Shown here piece by piece: positions 18,482 to 27,246 of a stretch of 63,688 nt of DNA (its first letter is position 1; every line of letters begins with the position of its first letter). Where the stretch lies: IMG/VR virus record IMGVR_UViG_3300027365_000013, positions 1 to 63,688 of that record, one strand, 5' to 3'. Below the pieces are notes generated by a model. The model was not told where the DNA came from. It saw nothing but the letters and a program-made list of their open reading frames with translations, and searched no databases. Source of the stretch: a virus. Position numbers and translations under genes: made by a program.

Positions 18482-20035
18482 TTAATATTCTTCGAAGTAC
18501 TTCAAAACATCTTCAGAGTCCCTAATATCATATTCTAAAGAATCTATATTCATGCCCATAAGCTTGAGCTTATGTAGATCCCTTATATCATCACAATGCA
18601 CTGAGAAGGTTACGCTGGAAGCATTTAAATAATTCTTTATTATCTCTTCTAATACATCATCATCAATAATAAGACCCTCACTAATAAATTGTACGGTTTT
18701 TGTATACGGGTACTTAAAGATACTAGACGTAAATTTTGATTTTTTAATTAAAGCATCATAAACGTTAGTCTGGTCTTCACGTTCCATCGTTCGAAACTCA
18801 TCTGATTTTTTATGCAATAGTTGTTGAAGAGTATTGTGTCTGGCATTACCCTTAACTACATTTTTCATAAATGGCATAAAGTCTGTATCACTTATTAATG
18901 CATGAGCCGATACCTCCGATAATATTTTCAGTGTTTTTAGAAAGCTTTTAATATTTTTAGGTGAATAGTACGCTTTCACTTTGAAACGTGTATTACTCTC
19001 GTTAATATTTGTTTTAGATGTTATTGTCACGCCTTTTTGTTTACCATACTTTCTAATTTTTGGCCCATAGTGTTTATGATTATCAATAGAACACGTCAAA
19101 TAGGCATATATTGTTTCTAGAGATTTGAACTTAATATTGCCAATACGATCATGAATATTTTTATCAACATCACTAGACGACAATTCAAGAAGGTTAGATT
19201 TCTTGGAAATTTTAGGAAATAACATAGATTTTATACGAAACGACGAACACTCGAATAGAGTTAGCAAGCTATTAAATATTCCAATTTTACTTTTGTTATC
19301 ATCACTATCACCATCATATGGTTTGGTATAGTCTCTCACTAACTCGTTTTTATCCACATCTTTCAGCAAATACGATTTACTTGAAATATATTCAGAATCA
19401 TACAATGCATTTGTCGTATTAAAAGCAGGACGTGGCTTATCTAATCGTCCTTGTACAAGAACCTTTCCGTTGTCTACAAGAGCTTCAATAGATTGCCTAT
19501 ATTTAGGAATTGTGTCCAAAGCAGTGAACCTTATATCAGATTCATACTTTTCTACAAATTCTGAAACGATTTTATAGAAAGACTTAGGTATGTAAATATG
19601 GCCGTTTTTTATAACATCATATAGCGGTTCCATTCCATGATCTGGGCTATAATACATAAACGTGGAATTTATTAATTCCATTTCACGGCGCATTTTGTCA
19701 CGTAGTTTCTCATCGCTGTGACACTTTTCTATAAAATATAAGACTATAAAGTATGACATTAAGTATGAGATATTTCTAAATCCAAATGCATCTGTTCCAT
19801 ACATAATCGACATACTCTTATATACCGTAGTATAATAACTACGTTCGAGATTGTCACTATGATATGATGGCGAATCTGTAAACGCAAGAACAATTTGACC
19901 AACGTCACTGGTCATAATGGACCTGTGTCTAATATTATCGCCTTTAATAATAAAATCAAGATTATCCTTTGAGTACGTATCACTCTCTTTAAGATATCTT
20001 GGCATGCTCTTCATGAATTTTATTTTACACTTCAT
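18482..20035 (-). CDS. Large member of local paralogous family
   Basis: 517 residues from the ATG that overlaps the upstream stop. It is a paralogue of the protein at 16589, as seen in the C-terminal 150 residues and in the middle segment FKVKAYYSPKNIKS against FKLCAYYNTKNIES. Function unknown. Confidence 0.6.
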   Translation of the reverse strand: MKCKIKFMKSMPRYLKESDTYSKDNLDFIIKGDNIRHRSIMTSDVGQIVLAFTDSPSYHSDNLERSYYTTVYKSMSIMYGTDAFGFRNISYLMSYFIVLYFIEKCHSDEKLRDKMRREMELINSTFMYYSPDHGMEPLYDVIKNGHIYIPKSFYKIVSEFVEKYESDIRFTALDTIPKYRQSIEALVDNGKVLVQGRLDKPRPAFNTTNALYDSEYISSKSYLLKDVDKNELVRDYTKPYDGDSDDNKSKIGIFNSLLTLFECSSFRIKSMLFPKISKKSNLLELSSSDVDKNIHDRIGNIKFKSLETIYAYLTCSIDNHKHYGPKIRKYGKQKGVTITSKTNINESNTRFKVKAYYSPKNIKSFLKTLKILSEVSAHALISDTDFMPFMKNVVKGNARHNTLQQLLHKKSDEFRTMEREDQTNVYDALIKKSKFTSSIFKYPYTKTVQFISEGLIIDDDVLEEIIKNYLNASSVTFSVHCDDIRDLHKLKLMGMNIDSLEYDIRDSEDVLKYFEEY

Positions 20036-20513
20036 TAACAATACCCATTATATTCTCAATAGCGTTCACAACTTCACCATAGTCATCAACATCTTTCACA
20101 GTTAGTACTATAATGTATGATGATGGCTTAAGCTTTATCTTGCAATGATTCCGAAAATCATTGATAGCACTTGGATGAATCTCATATCCACATGAATGAT
20201 CACCAACTACCGTACCCAGTTTCTTCTGAGAAATATACACACAGCGGCGAGGTTCACTATCATATCCATAGACCTTTTCAACACCCGCATTAATCGCTTT
20301 AAACAAATCGTAGATCTCAGTGAGACCAACGGTCTTATAACGAAAGTTAATGGGGTCTTTGTGGTCTGTGACCGGAATCATAATACAGGTGTCATATGAC
20401 ACCTGTATATTTGTGGCTTCAGGTGAACGTACAATCACATGAATATCGTCATTGTAGGTCATCAAAAGATCTGAAATCTTATTTGAAATCTCGATATAAG
20501 AGTTTTCAACCAT
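20025..20513 (-). CDS. Hypothetical protein downstream of gp44
   Basis: 162 residues. In T4 the small clamp-loader subunit gp62 follows gene 44; this protein is in that place but shows no resemblance to gp62 that I can see. Its end (SYIIVLTVKDVDDYGEVVNAI) resembles the local paralogous family instead. It contains a 26-base perfect palindrome at DNA level. Confidence 0.55.
   Translation of the reverse strand: MVENSYIEISNKISDLLMTYNDDIHVIVRSPEATNIQVSYDTCIMIPVTDHKDPINFRYKTVGLTEIYDLFKAINAGVEKVYGYDSEPRRCVYISQKKLGTVVGDHSCGYEIHPSAINDFRNHCKIKLKPSSYIIVLTVKDVDDYGEVVNAIENIMGIVNEV
20383..20408. repeat. 26-base perfect palindrome inside a gene
   Basis: Each arm is ATACAGGTGTCAT followed directly by its reverse complement with no spacer. 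It lies within the 162-residue gene just downstream of the clamp-loader gene. Confidence 0.6.
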
Positions 20514-20517
20514 CGCC

Positions 20518-21453
20518 CTATCCTCTTTTTGAAAGTTTCGACAACTGTGCTAAACATGATGATAGCACAATTTCTCTGTTTACTACAAGCTTATCGTCAA
20601 CATACGCCTTACGAATGGTTAAAAGAGCCGCATCCTGACCATCTTCCGATGATGAAAACCAGTTCAGATTCTTATACAACATCTCATAAAAATCCTCATA
20701 GAGTGAATCAGATATATTACTAACGATTAGGTTACGAGCTTCTTTGATCATTCCTTGTTCAAAGTACACAATTGCCTCTTTCATCCAGTCTGGGCTGTCC
20801 TCAACGCTTTCCTTTGACTCGGCCATCAGAACACCTCTGATAGTGTTTTGTTCGAGGGCATTGATAGTGCGCCGCATATCTGGATAGTAGCGTTCTACGT
20901 AATCTAAGAGTGTGTCTGGATCAAACTTCACCTGTTCCTTAGTCAGAATGTTGTATACCCTAGTCACAAAGCTCTCTTTATCAAGGGTCTTGAAGTTGAT
21001 TGTATGTAGCCGTGATTTCAACGCTGGGATAATCTTATGAGGATAATTAGCCGTTAGGATAAATCGACAGCTATCATACATCTCACCGATTAGGTTCCTC
21101 AGTGCAGTCATGAAGGCTTGTGTAGTTTCATCAACCTCATCAAGAATAACCACACGACCCATTTCACCAAATGATGATCGTTCAACAAAGGTAATAATTT
21201 CATCACGTATAGTATCGATACCTTTTGACACTGATGCTGCAATGTATTTCACGTCTACATCTTCATAGCCACATTCATTGATTAGAATATATGCAAGTGT
21301 GGTTTTTCCAGTGCCGGGAGGTCCACAAAACAAACTGTGCGGGAGGGATTTTTCATCGATCCATTCTTTAATTACCGATTCAACATGATCATCTACAAAA
21401 ACAAAACCGTCCAAGGTCGTCGGACGGTATTTCTTATACCATAACTGTTTCAT
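20518..21453 (-). CDS. 44: Sliding-clamp loader large subunit gp44
   Basis: 311 residues (T4 gp44 has 319). AAA+ ATPase signatures in order: WYKKYRPTTLDGFV at the N-terminus, Walker A GPPGTGKTTLA, Walker B VVILDEVDE, sensor 1 FILTANYPHKI, and the SRL arginine-finger motif LKSRLHTI. It loads the gp45 clamp onto DNA with gp62; neither partner gene is recognised in the window. The ATG was chosen over an upstream TTG because AAGAGGA precedes it. Confidence 0.92.
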   Translation of the reverse strand: MKQLWYKKYRPTTLDGFVFVDDHVESVIKEWIDEKSLPHSLFCGPPGTGKTTLAYILINECGYEDVDVKYIAASVSKGIDTIRDEIITFVERSSFGEMGRVVILDEVDETTQAFMTALRNLIGEMYDSCRFILTANYPHKIIPALKSRLHTINFKTLDKESFVTRVYNILTKEQVKFDPDTLLDYVERYYPDMRRTINALEQNTIRGVLMAESKESVEDSPDWMKEAIVYFEQGMIKEARNLIVSNISDSLYEDFYEMLYKNLNWFSSSEDGQDAALLTIRKAYVDDKLVVNREIVLSSCLAQLSKLSKRG

Positions 21454-21480
21454 TACTAGTTTCCTCTTCAATTTCTTAAT

Positions 21481-21508
21481 ACAATATCATTATATGCTGT
21501 TTCGTCAA
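21481..21508 (-). promoter_or_regulatory. Sigma70-like promoter of gp44
   Basis: Minus-strand TTGACG, 16 bases, TATTGT, about 28 bases before the gp44 ATG. Confidence 0.45.
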
Positions 21509-21520
21509 GGGAGAAATAAA

Positions 21521-22153
21521 CTATCTGATATAGTAAAAAAGTTCATCATGAAACCCATATGAATAATCATATGAACCATATCCCCATACATCAAATTTAA
21601 GATTAGAATACTGATATACGGCACATTTCACTGTCTCTGATACACCAGCAAGTTTAATGATAGTATAGTCTGTGTTTTTCACATCAGTACCAGATATTTC
21701 GTCGTGGATGAACATACCTCGACTATAATCTGTAAGGTTAGATAATGACTGCACATCATAAACATTGGTTACATTTGCACTAGAAAGCTTCTGCTTAGAC
21801 ATGTATGTATTATTCCCATGTTCATCAATGACTAAGATTCCATCACCGAATGTATCTCTGAGTGATTTCCATTCATAGTCACCTACCACACCTAATGTGA
21901 CTGTGGTAGGTGTGGTTACATTCAACGCCGTAGTGATATTATTAGTATTATAGGCGAACATCATCCACCCTTCACCCGGCCTAACACTGAAACTACAATA
22001 GACATCAAATCCTACACCATCACTCAAAGGATCTACACGATATATTCCATCGCCATTAGCCAAACCCATATCGAGTATTTCTTGAGCGGACGCTGGTAAA
22101 TTAACGCCCTTAGCAAAGTGTACGCTTTTTATTGTAAGATTATTTGGTTTCAT
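21521..22153 (-). CDS. Protein with fibrinogen-like N-terminal segment
   Basis: 210 residues. SAQEILDMGLANGDGIYRVD followed by GFDVYCSFSVRPGEGWMMFA recalls the opening of fibrinogen-related domains (D-G-x-Y-x-I-D-P...VYC-x-M...GGGWT). The rest is strand-rich and ends in aromatic repeats (GYGSYDYSYGFHDELFYY). It could be a carbohydrate- or receptor-binding structural protein; this is inference from one motif. Confidence 0.4.
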   Translation of the reverse strand: MKPNNLTIKSVHFAKGVNLPASAQEILDMGLANGDGIYRVDPLSDGVGFDVYCSFSVRPGEGWMMFAYNTNNITTALNVTTPTTVTLGVVGDYEWKSLRDTFGDGILVIDEHGNNTYMSKQKLSSANVTNVYDVQSLSNLTDYSRGMFIHDEISGTDVKNTDYTIIKLAGVSETVKCAVYQYSNLKFDVWGYGSYDYSYGFHDELFYYIR

Positions 22154-22169
22154 CTACCTATCTCCACAA

Positions 22170-22496
22170 TCAATAACTATCATTCACAATGACGCCTTCA
22201 GGTTTCTCATCGGAAACTGCCAAAATGCTTTTATATTCAGCAAGCCAATAATCTTGGATCTCACCATCATCATTTTTTTCACGGAACTTATGTGTCCATC
22301 GCCCATGCTCTATATAGACCCACATACCCTCTTTAACTAAAGTGGCTTCTTCTCCAACCTTATAGACTTTGGCCCATCGTGAACGAATGCCATGTGTTTT
22401 GCCATCATCGTCTCGCAGCACAATACCAGATTTAGTCTTTCTTTCACCATGTTCAAGATCTTCGACAATTATACGTTCACCAAATGCTTCGATCAT
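22170..22496 (-). CDS. 31: GroES/gp31-like co-chaperonin
   Basis: 108 residues (T4 gp31 has 111). ERIIVEDLEHGERKTKSGIVL and the later VYKVGEEATLVKEGMWVYIEHG follow the Cpn10 plan: first strand, mobile loop (GERKTKSGIVL), GxVxxVG-like strand, GDxVxx-like strand. It would replace host GroES on GroEL to fold the large capsid protein. Coupled (ATGA) to the upstream gene. Confidence 0.65.
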   Translation of the reverse strand: MIEAFGERIIVEDLEHGERKTKSGIVLRDDDGKTHGIRSRWAKVYKVGEEATLVKEGMWVYIEHGRWTHKFREKNDDGEIQDYWLAEYKSILAVSDEKPEGVIVNDSY

Positions 22497-22879
22497 TCTT
22501 CATCTCCTTCTTTAGAATCAATATTTTCACCAGTGTCGGTTGATTCTGCTTTAGCTGATGACTCAGTATCTTGCTTTTTAGTGGATTGTTTACTCTCAGT
22601 GCGTTTCTGAGTTGTAGATTTCTTTCTAGAAGCTGAACTAAGATCTGGAAGATCTTCATCAACCTCATCAAGAAGAGATGACTTAATAACACTATTGCTA
22701 ACATTTTTATTGTATTCACGTGCACGATCTTCTTTAGTCTGTTTAACACGACCATGTTCATCAAGAATATCTCCACGCGCATTCATGTTGGCATTTCCAA
22801 CTGCTTGGTCAGAATCTTTCCCTCTGACGATATCCTCAAAGTCCACTACTTTACCTTTATACGTTCTATGCTTAGCCAT
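22493..22879 (-). CDS. Probable structural protein with disordered tail
   Basis: 128 residues. The N-terminal half (KVVDFEDIVRGKDSDQAVGN, then MNARGDILDEHG) resembles a family of small virion proteins seen in T4-like cyanophages, with the phrase AVGN.N.NARGD. The C-terminal half is Ser/Lys/Glu-rich and probably disordered. The family link is from memory and not verified. Confidence 0.45.
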   Translation of the reverse strand: MAKHRTYKGKVVDFEDIVRGKDSDQAVGNANMNARGDILDEHGRVKQTKEDRAREYNKNVSNSVIKSSLLDEVDEDLPDLSSASRKKSTTQKRTESKQSTKKQDTESSAKAESTDTGENIDSKEGDEE

Positions 22880-22894
22880 ACATTTTCCTCACTT

Positions 22895-23440
22895 TTAATC
22901 TTTAAAAAATTCTCTATAGTCAATGCCGTATTTCATTGGATTGACTTTATTTATACCTATCAAATAGAGTATGAAACACGCAACAGAGCTACCTCGCCCG
23001 ACACCCCATACAATATTATTTTCCCTCATTACATCAACCAGATAAATCATTAAGTTTATAATGATTCCCTGATCACGCTTTATAAACTCTTGTAGTTCAA
23101 GTACTAAGCGCTGTTTTTCTTCTTCAGTTGTACATTTCTCTGATAAAAAACTTACAACATCAATGTTCCTATATTCTTTAGGTATAAGCCAAGTTTCAGA
23201 GAGTCGTTTGAAATAATTATCAACACTCTCATTTATATAGTCACTTTTGAATGGTGTGGGATCAATTACAAATTCCTTACAACTCGTTTCATAAAGATCC
23301 CTATCATCTTTATCTTTCAATGAACATCCAGCAACATCGTTTCCAGAAAGCATTGCTTCAATGACTTCATCGGTCGATAATACGACTCTACCATATTCAT
23401 CGATAGAGTCTATAAGCTTTTTATCACGTATCATCTTCAT
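22895..23440 (-). CDS. DNA polymerase III alpha-like fragment
   Basis: 181 residues. The C-terminus VWGVGRGSSVACFILYLIG followed by NPMKYGIDYREFF closely matches the DnaE/PolC sequence around GPGRGSAAGSLVAYLLGIT..DPL.YGL.FERF, which precedes the catalytic aspartates. The ORF stops right after this match, so the polymerase palm carboxylates are absent. It may be a stand-alone derived domain or a remnant. Coupled to the upstream gene (ATGA). Confidence 0.6.
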   Translation of the reverse strand: MKMIRDKKLIDSIDEYGRVVLSTDEVIEAMLSGNDVAGCSLKDKDDRDLYETSCKEFVIDPTPFKSDYINESVDNYFKRLSETWLIPKEYRNIDVVSFLSEKCTTEEEKQRLVLELQEFIKRDQGIIINLMIYLVDVMRENNIVWGVGRGSSVACFILYLIGINKVNPMKYGIDYREFFKD

Positions 23441-24432
23441 AGTTTAACTATAGTCGGGCCTTTCTTAGGGGGTTCATCGTCATCATCTGAATCGTTACTA
23501 TTAGTCTCCTGAGATTCCTTAGTATCGGATTTCGAATTATAAGTTTTCTCTAGCGTACTCATAATGGAATTACGAATTGTACCTTCATTATCATCATAGT
23601 CCCCAAACATAGTGCCGTCGGATATGGACTCAATGGCTTCTTGAAGATCAAAACCAAGACTTTCGGCTAATTCTTGGATCTCTTCTAGAAGTTCTCTGGG
23701 TATCTCACCCGTTTCATTGTAATCGTCAAGAATTCTACGAGCAAGACTAACATCGCGTTCAAGATTTTCAGTCTTCTCATTAATAGCATCCATATCAACA
23801 CCCAAGTCAATGTTATACGCTACAAGGTTTCCTAACTCTTCGTCAGTTAGATCATCCAAGTTATTAAAGAAGTCTCGTAGTTCACCTGTTGGGCGTTTCC
23901 ACCATGGGTTTTCAACCACAATGTCTTCAGCCGAATCACCAGCACTATCAAGCATCTCCCGTATACCATCCATCCACGCTTCTTCGTCAATCAACGGATT
24001 TTCTACTTTGAGAGAATCCACGTCCAAGTCTACTTCTACCTCAATTGGTACAGTGGTGTTATAACGAAATTCTACAACATCCATGGTGGAACCAAGAATA
24101 GCTTGTGTTTTGTAATACATAAATGTCGCGAATTCATATGCAGTAAACTCTGGCACAGGGATTTCAATAGTTGGAAGATTGATTTCACCAGTGACAAACT
24201 TAGGAGTGGATTGTGAAAAAGAAGAAATTGCCAAAGAACCATTAATATTTGATAGGAAATTCTTTGCCGCCTTGATCTTTTCTGCACTGGTAACGCCATG
24301 AATCATCTTAACTTTAAATTCAAAGCTTCCCACGTAGCTTTTAATAGATAAGGTATCATCTTCGAACATCAGTATTACTGAAGGGTCTGTTTTATACGAA
24401 AATACCGCTTTTATATTACTTTCTTTACTCAT
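23437..24432 (-). CDS. Acidic hypothetical protein
   Basis: 331 residues, strongly acidic, with strand-rich first 160 residues (IEVEVDLDVDSL) and a helical second half with Leu/Glu repeats, ending in a disordered Asp/Ser tail and PPKKGPTIVKL. No family recognised. Confidence 0.55.
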   Translation of the reverse strand: MSKESNIKAVFSYKTDPSVILMFEDDTLSIKSYVGSFEFKVKMIHGVTSAEKIKAAKNFLSNINGSLAISSFSQSTPKFVTGEINLPTIEIPVPEFTAYEFATFMYYKTQAILGSTMDVVEFRYNTTVPIEVEVDLDVDSLKVENPLIDEEAWMDGIREMLDSAGDSAEDIVVENPWWKRPTGELRDFFNNLDDLTDEELGNLVAYNIDLGVDMDAINEKTENLERDVSLARRILDDYNETGEIPRELLEEIQELAESLGFDLQEAIESISDGTMFGDYDDNEGTIRNSIMSTLEKTYNSKSDTKESQETNSNDSDDDDEPPKKGPTIVKL

Positions 24433-24755
24433 AGTTCACCTGTTATAATTGTTTTTATATTGTTTCTCAATGCCTCAGATACAATGTTAGGTTTGTATGC
24501 AGAGAACACCCGTTCCTTAATACTTCGGTTCGATGTACCATAATTATGGTCTTTTCCGTGATCCCAATGAATACCGTCCTTAGTTACCACTACCCTAACC
24601 AACGTTAGGTCTGATTTTCCAAATTTTTTGTACACTGTGTACACAATTTTTTCAACCTGCTTTTCATTGCCATAATATGCGTCCAATGCGATATAACGCT
24701 CATTTCCAACATGATACATTGATGATACGGGAATACCTTCAGATTTTTTCAACAA
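24429..24755 (-). CDS. Hypothetical protein
   Basis: 108 residues, basic, with a strand-helix pattern (YIALDAYYGNEKQVEKIVYTV). Overlaps the downstream gene by ATGA. Not recognised. Confidence 0.5.
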   Translation of the reverse strand: MLKKSEGIPVSSMYHVGNERYIALDAYYGNEKQVEKIVYTVYKKFGKSDLTLVRVVVTKDGIHWDHGKDHNYGTSNRSIKERVFSAYKPNIVSEALRNNIKTIITGEL

Positions 24756-24767
24756 TTACCTCCAATA

Positions 24768-25040
24768 TTAAAGCTCAATAAGTTTTTCTTTTTCAGCACC
24801 ATCTTCATTGATAGTGGTTAAAAGTAGTACTGGTTTATCAAATGCTTTTTGCATCAGTTCCATTGAACCTTTTAAATCATCCATGTCATCAAAATCACCT
24901 AAGCCAATTGCTTTAAGCGTCCACGCTTCGATATCACCATGCTTGTCGTAATATACCTCATGGATTGAATAAGTCACACCATCATCAAATTCATTTAATG
25001 GCTCATGTTCTTTTTTGATAACTCTGTAATTCCATGTCAT
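24768..25040 (-). CDS. Small conserved-type protein (WNYRVI family)
   Basis: 90 residues. WNYRVIK, IHEVYYDKHGDIEAWT and the C-terminal helix ending KPVLLLTTI match a small family common in phages and bacteria whose function is unknown. Confidence 0.55.
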   Translation of the reverse strand: MTWNYRVIKKEHEPLNEFDDGVTYSIHEVYYDKHGDIEAWTLKAIGLGDFDDMDDLKGSMELMQKAFDKPVLLLTTINEDGAEKEKLIEL

Positions 25041-25052
25041 TGTTTGGATACC

Positions 25053-25553
25053 TCACAAATCGAACTTATATTCACCTGTTATACCCAGTACCGAACCAGA
25101 TATTAGTGACATCTTAACAACAAACTGTTGTACGTCAACCTTAGTGTATAGAGAAGGTACCGGCAATATATCACTACCAAGACTAAAATGGTCCTTATAA
25201 CCACTTGTCAATAGGATCTCAGCACCAAAAGAAACATAATTAAACACCTCATAAAGATCCTTATGAAATCCTAATGCATAAGATTCTTCATCGTATGAGT
25301 TATTGAATCTGGAAAAGCTAACACTCCTACCATCACCTGTAGAAAGTTTCAATCCTATAAAGTTGTTACTTTCGTTATAATCGTTACGTTGATTATTGAC
25401 TTCATCTTTATAAGACTGTGTGAATAAATGCTTTGTATATAATCCATGTACCACCGAGAACGTTTCTACCTCAGTGAAAAATGTATTATCTGCATAACTA
25501 TACATTGGTGTGAAGAACAGTATTAAGACAAACATTAATTTTGAAAGATTCAT
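25053..25553 (-). CDS. Predicted outer-membrane beta-barrel protein
   Basis: 166 residues. The signal peptide MNLSKLMFVLILFFTPMYSYA is followed by alternating amphipathic strands (FIGLKLSTGDGRSVSFSRF, YVSFGAEILLTSGY) and ends VLGITGEYKFDL. The length suits an eight-stranded barrel, although the terminal residue is Leu rather than Phe. A phage protein placed in the host outer membrane could block superinfection or alter the surface; that is inference. Confidence 0.5.
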   Translation of the reverse strand: MNLSKLMFVLILFFTPMYSYADNTFFTEVETFSVVHGLYTKHLFTQSYKDEVNNQRNDYNESNNFIGLKLSTGDGRSVSFSRFNNSYDEESYALGFHKDLYEVFNYVSFGAEILLTSGYKDHFSLGSDILPVPSLYTKVDVQQFVVKMSLISGSVLGITGEYKFDL

Positions 25554-25583
25554 TGAAAAGTACCTAAACGATAAATAATATTA

Positions 25584-26009
25584 ATGAATATAGAAAATCT
25601 TGAAGAACATAAATTAGTATTTGGTCCTATGGTCTATATCTATTGGATATACAATGGACTTACTATAACATCGTTCAACAATACGTCAATAAACTTTCAC
25701 ATATCTAACAACCCCAATCTAACCGATAGTATCATATTTCCGAAACTCACTGACATAAGTGAAAAGGAATTACTAGATACGATCAAGGTCATACTCGACC
25801 TCATTGATCATTCTGCTAAAACATATAATGGTGAAAGGAAAGAATTTACTGCATACTTTTTGTTACAAATACATTATGGTGAAAATCCCAAGAAAAGCAT
25901 AGAATCCTTAGAAAAAGATAATAAAAACATCAACATAACGCACGTTGGTGAGACAAAAACAGCAGGCATAAGTTTTTATAAATATGAAATAAATGTGAGG
26001 AAGGACTAA
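25584..26009 (+). CDS. Hypothetical protein
   Basis: 141 residues on the plus strand, divergent from the outer-membrane protein gene. A near-consensus late promoter (GATAAATA) lies about 15 bases upstream, which leaves a very short leader. Strand-rich; not recognised. Ends in a clear terminator. Confidence 0.55.
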   Translation: MNIENLEEHKLVFGPMVYIYWIYNGLTITSFNNTSINFHISNNPNLTDSIIFPKLTDISEKELLDTIKVILDLIDHSAKTYNGERKEFTAYFLLQIHYGENPKKSIESLEKDNKNINITHVGETKTAGISFYKYEINVRKD

Positions 26010-26024
26010 CCTTCCTCACATTTT
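25994..26024 (+). terminator. Rho-independent terminator
   Basis: TGTGAGGAAGG and its complement around a five-base loop containing the stop codon, followed by TTTT. Serves the plus-strand gene. Confidence 0.75.
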
Positions 26025-26039
26025 CTAGTACCTGCTTTC

Positions 26040-26669
26040 TTAAGACTGTTGGGCTTCTTTCAGAGCCTTGAGCTGGCGATCATATTTCATGATACGGGAG
26101 CGACCAGTTTTCTCAACTGGACGAAGCCAGTAGTTTACTTGCTCTACAGTCACAATCTCATTTTCCAGAATTGCTTCAGCGTCGCTGGTGCCGCGAAGAG
26201 CATCATACTTAGTGAAGCCACGACCATTGCTATGACGGCTATCACGCATTGCTTTTTCATCTTCTACTTGTTCGTTGTACAGTGCAATCAGTGACTCGGC
26301 CACAAATGCGCAACGTTCTTCGAAAGATTTGGACGCCATGGTGCGAACAAACTGGCGGTTACGACGAACAGACTCTTTTTCCATCGGTTCACCATCAGTC
26401 TTAACATAAACAGCCAGTGGACGACCACGCTTACCAGTAGACATTTGGTCTACTTTCTTGATAAGACCATCACGTTCCAGTGCATTCAGGCGGTTACGTA
26501 CAGTAACCTTGGACTGCTTCGCAACACGACGTACATCAGCGGCAGTGAACTGACCTTCGTGCTGTTCCAGAAACTTCTCTACTGCGCGTTTGGTGCTACG
26601 GGCGCGTTTGGTGAGTGGGCGACCAACAGAACGAGTAGCTTGTACTTGAGTAGTAGTTTGAGTAGTCAT
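26040..26669 (-). CDS. Winged-helix DNA-binding protein A
   Basis: 209 residues. The first 80 residues nearly repeat those of the protein at 31505: QVQATRSVGRPL, VEKFLEQHEGQFTAADVRRV, then the helix-turn-helix AKQSKVTVRNRLNALERDGL and a basic wing KRGRPLAVY. A C-terminal extension of about 110 charged residues is unique to this copy. Base composition is richer in GC than the neighbours, as in strongly expressed genes. The promoter carries the same palindrome as that of the paralogue, so auto- or cross-regulation is plausible. Confidence 0.6.
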   Translation of the reverse strand: MTTQTTTQVQATRSVGRPLTKRARSTKRAVEKFLEQHEGQFTAADVRRVAKQSKVTVRNRLNALERDGLIKKVDQMSTGKRGRPLAVYVKTDGEPMEKESVRRNRQFVRTMASKSFEERCAFVAESLIALYNEQVEDEKAMRDSRHSNGRGFTKYDALRGTSDAEAILENEIVTVEQVNYWLRPVEKTGRSRIMKYDRQLKALKEAQQS

Positions 26670-26717
26670 AATGTAATCCCTCTGGTTGTTTATGTCGTTT
26701 CTCGACGTTATGTGTAT

Positions 26718-26746
26718 ATTATAGGTGATCTAATTTTAAATTACAA
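26718..26746 (-). promoter_or_regulatory. Sigma70 promoter with palindromic spacer (copy 1)
   Basis: Minus-strand TTGTAA, 17 bases, TATAAT. The palindrome TAATTTAAAATTA overlaps the -35 box and spacer. A 38-base block here matches the promoter at 31418 with one mismatch. Confidence 0.75.
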
Positions 26747-26766
26747 CCCCTTTTTTATTTTTTTTT

Positions 26767-27159
26767 TCAAACTTTTTTCCAATATCCGTAAACCATCTTG
26801 TTTCTGCAATCCCATGTATCATGTACTACGTTATCTATCACTGCAACATAATGTTTGCTCATTCTCGCAATGATGTTACCAGACGGAAGATCGTAATAAC
26901 GCGCTTTACGCCCTTCGAACTTCGGAGCAGAATGCCATACCCACCCCAGAGTTTTAAGCGCTTGGGACATGTCTTCTTTATAGATACCGTTTGCAATCTG
27001 CCCATTACCTTGTTTACCATTCTTAGCGGCGGCTTTAAGGACAGAACGTGCTTCTTTATATGAGAGGCCACATGCTAGTGCAACCGCACGAATACCACAG
27101 TCGCCATTCGAACGAAATCCTGCTTTCTCTCGTCCACCATCATTATATACAAAGCTCAT
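26767..27159 (-). CDS. Papain-like/C39-like cysteine peptidase-fold protein
   Basis: 130 residues from MSFVYNDGGRE, preceded by GAGG. The order GDCGIRAVALACGLSY near the N-terminus, then KHYVAVIDNVVHDTWD near the end, fits a Cys...His...Asp triad of papain-like or C39-like fold, which is common in small phage proteins. Whether it is a protease, amidase or inactive is unknown. Confidence 0.5.
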   Translation of the reverse strand: MSFVYNDGGREKAGFRSNGDCGIRAVALACGLSYKEARSVLKAAAKNGKQGNGQIANGIYKEDMSQALKTLGWVWHSAPKFEGRKARYYDLPSGNIIARMSKHYVAVIDNVVHDTWDCRNKMVYGYWKKV

Positions 27160-27218
27160 ACACAACCTCATCGTTACTTATAAATCTATTATAACAAAAT
27201 TCTAACATCTATACAAAC

Positions 27219-27246
27219 AAAAAAAGAGGCTATAAAGCCTCTTTTA
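27219..27246 (-). terminator. Rho-independent terminator
   Basis: AAAGAGGC/GCCTCTTT stem with a TATAAA loop, followed on the minus strand by seven T. It ends the transcript of the 193-residue gene. Confidence 0.8.

Noticed and set aside
21880-21920. Inverted repeat CCTACCACA/TGTGGTAGG
   Set aside because: Lies in the middle of a coding sequence with imperfect context; could be a chance product of TP-rich codons.
22948-22955. TATAAATA inside the DnaE-like gene
   Set aside because: No gene starts at a suitable distance downstream; the match is explained by coding sequence. A similar match at 14284 was rejected for the same reason.
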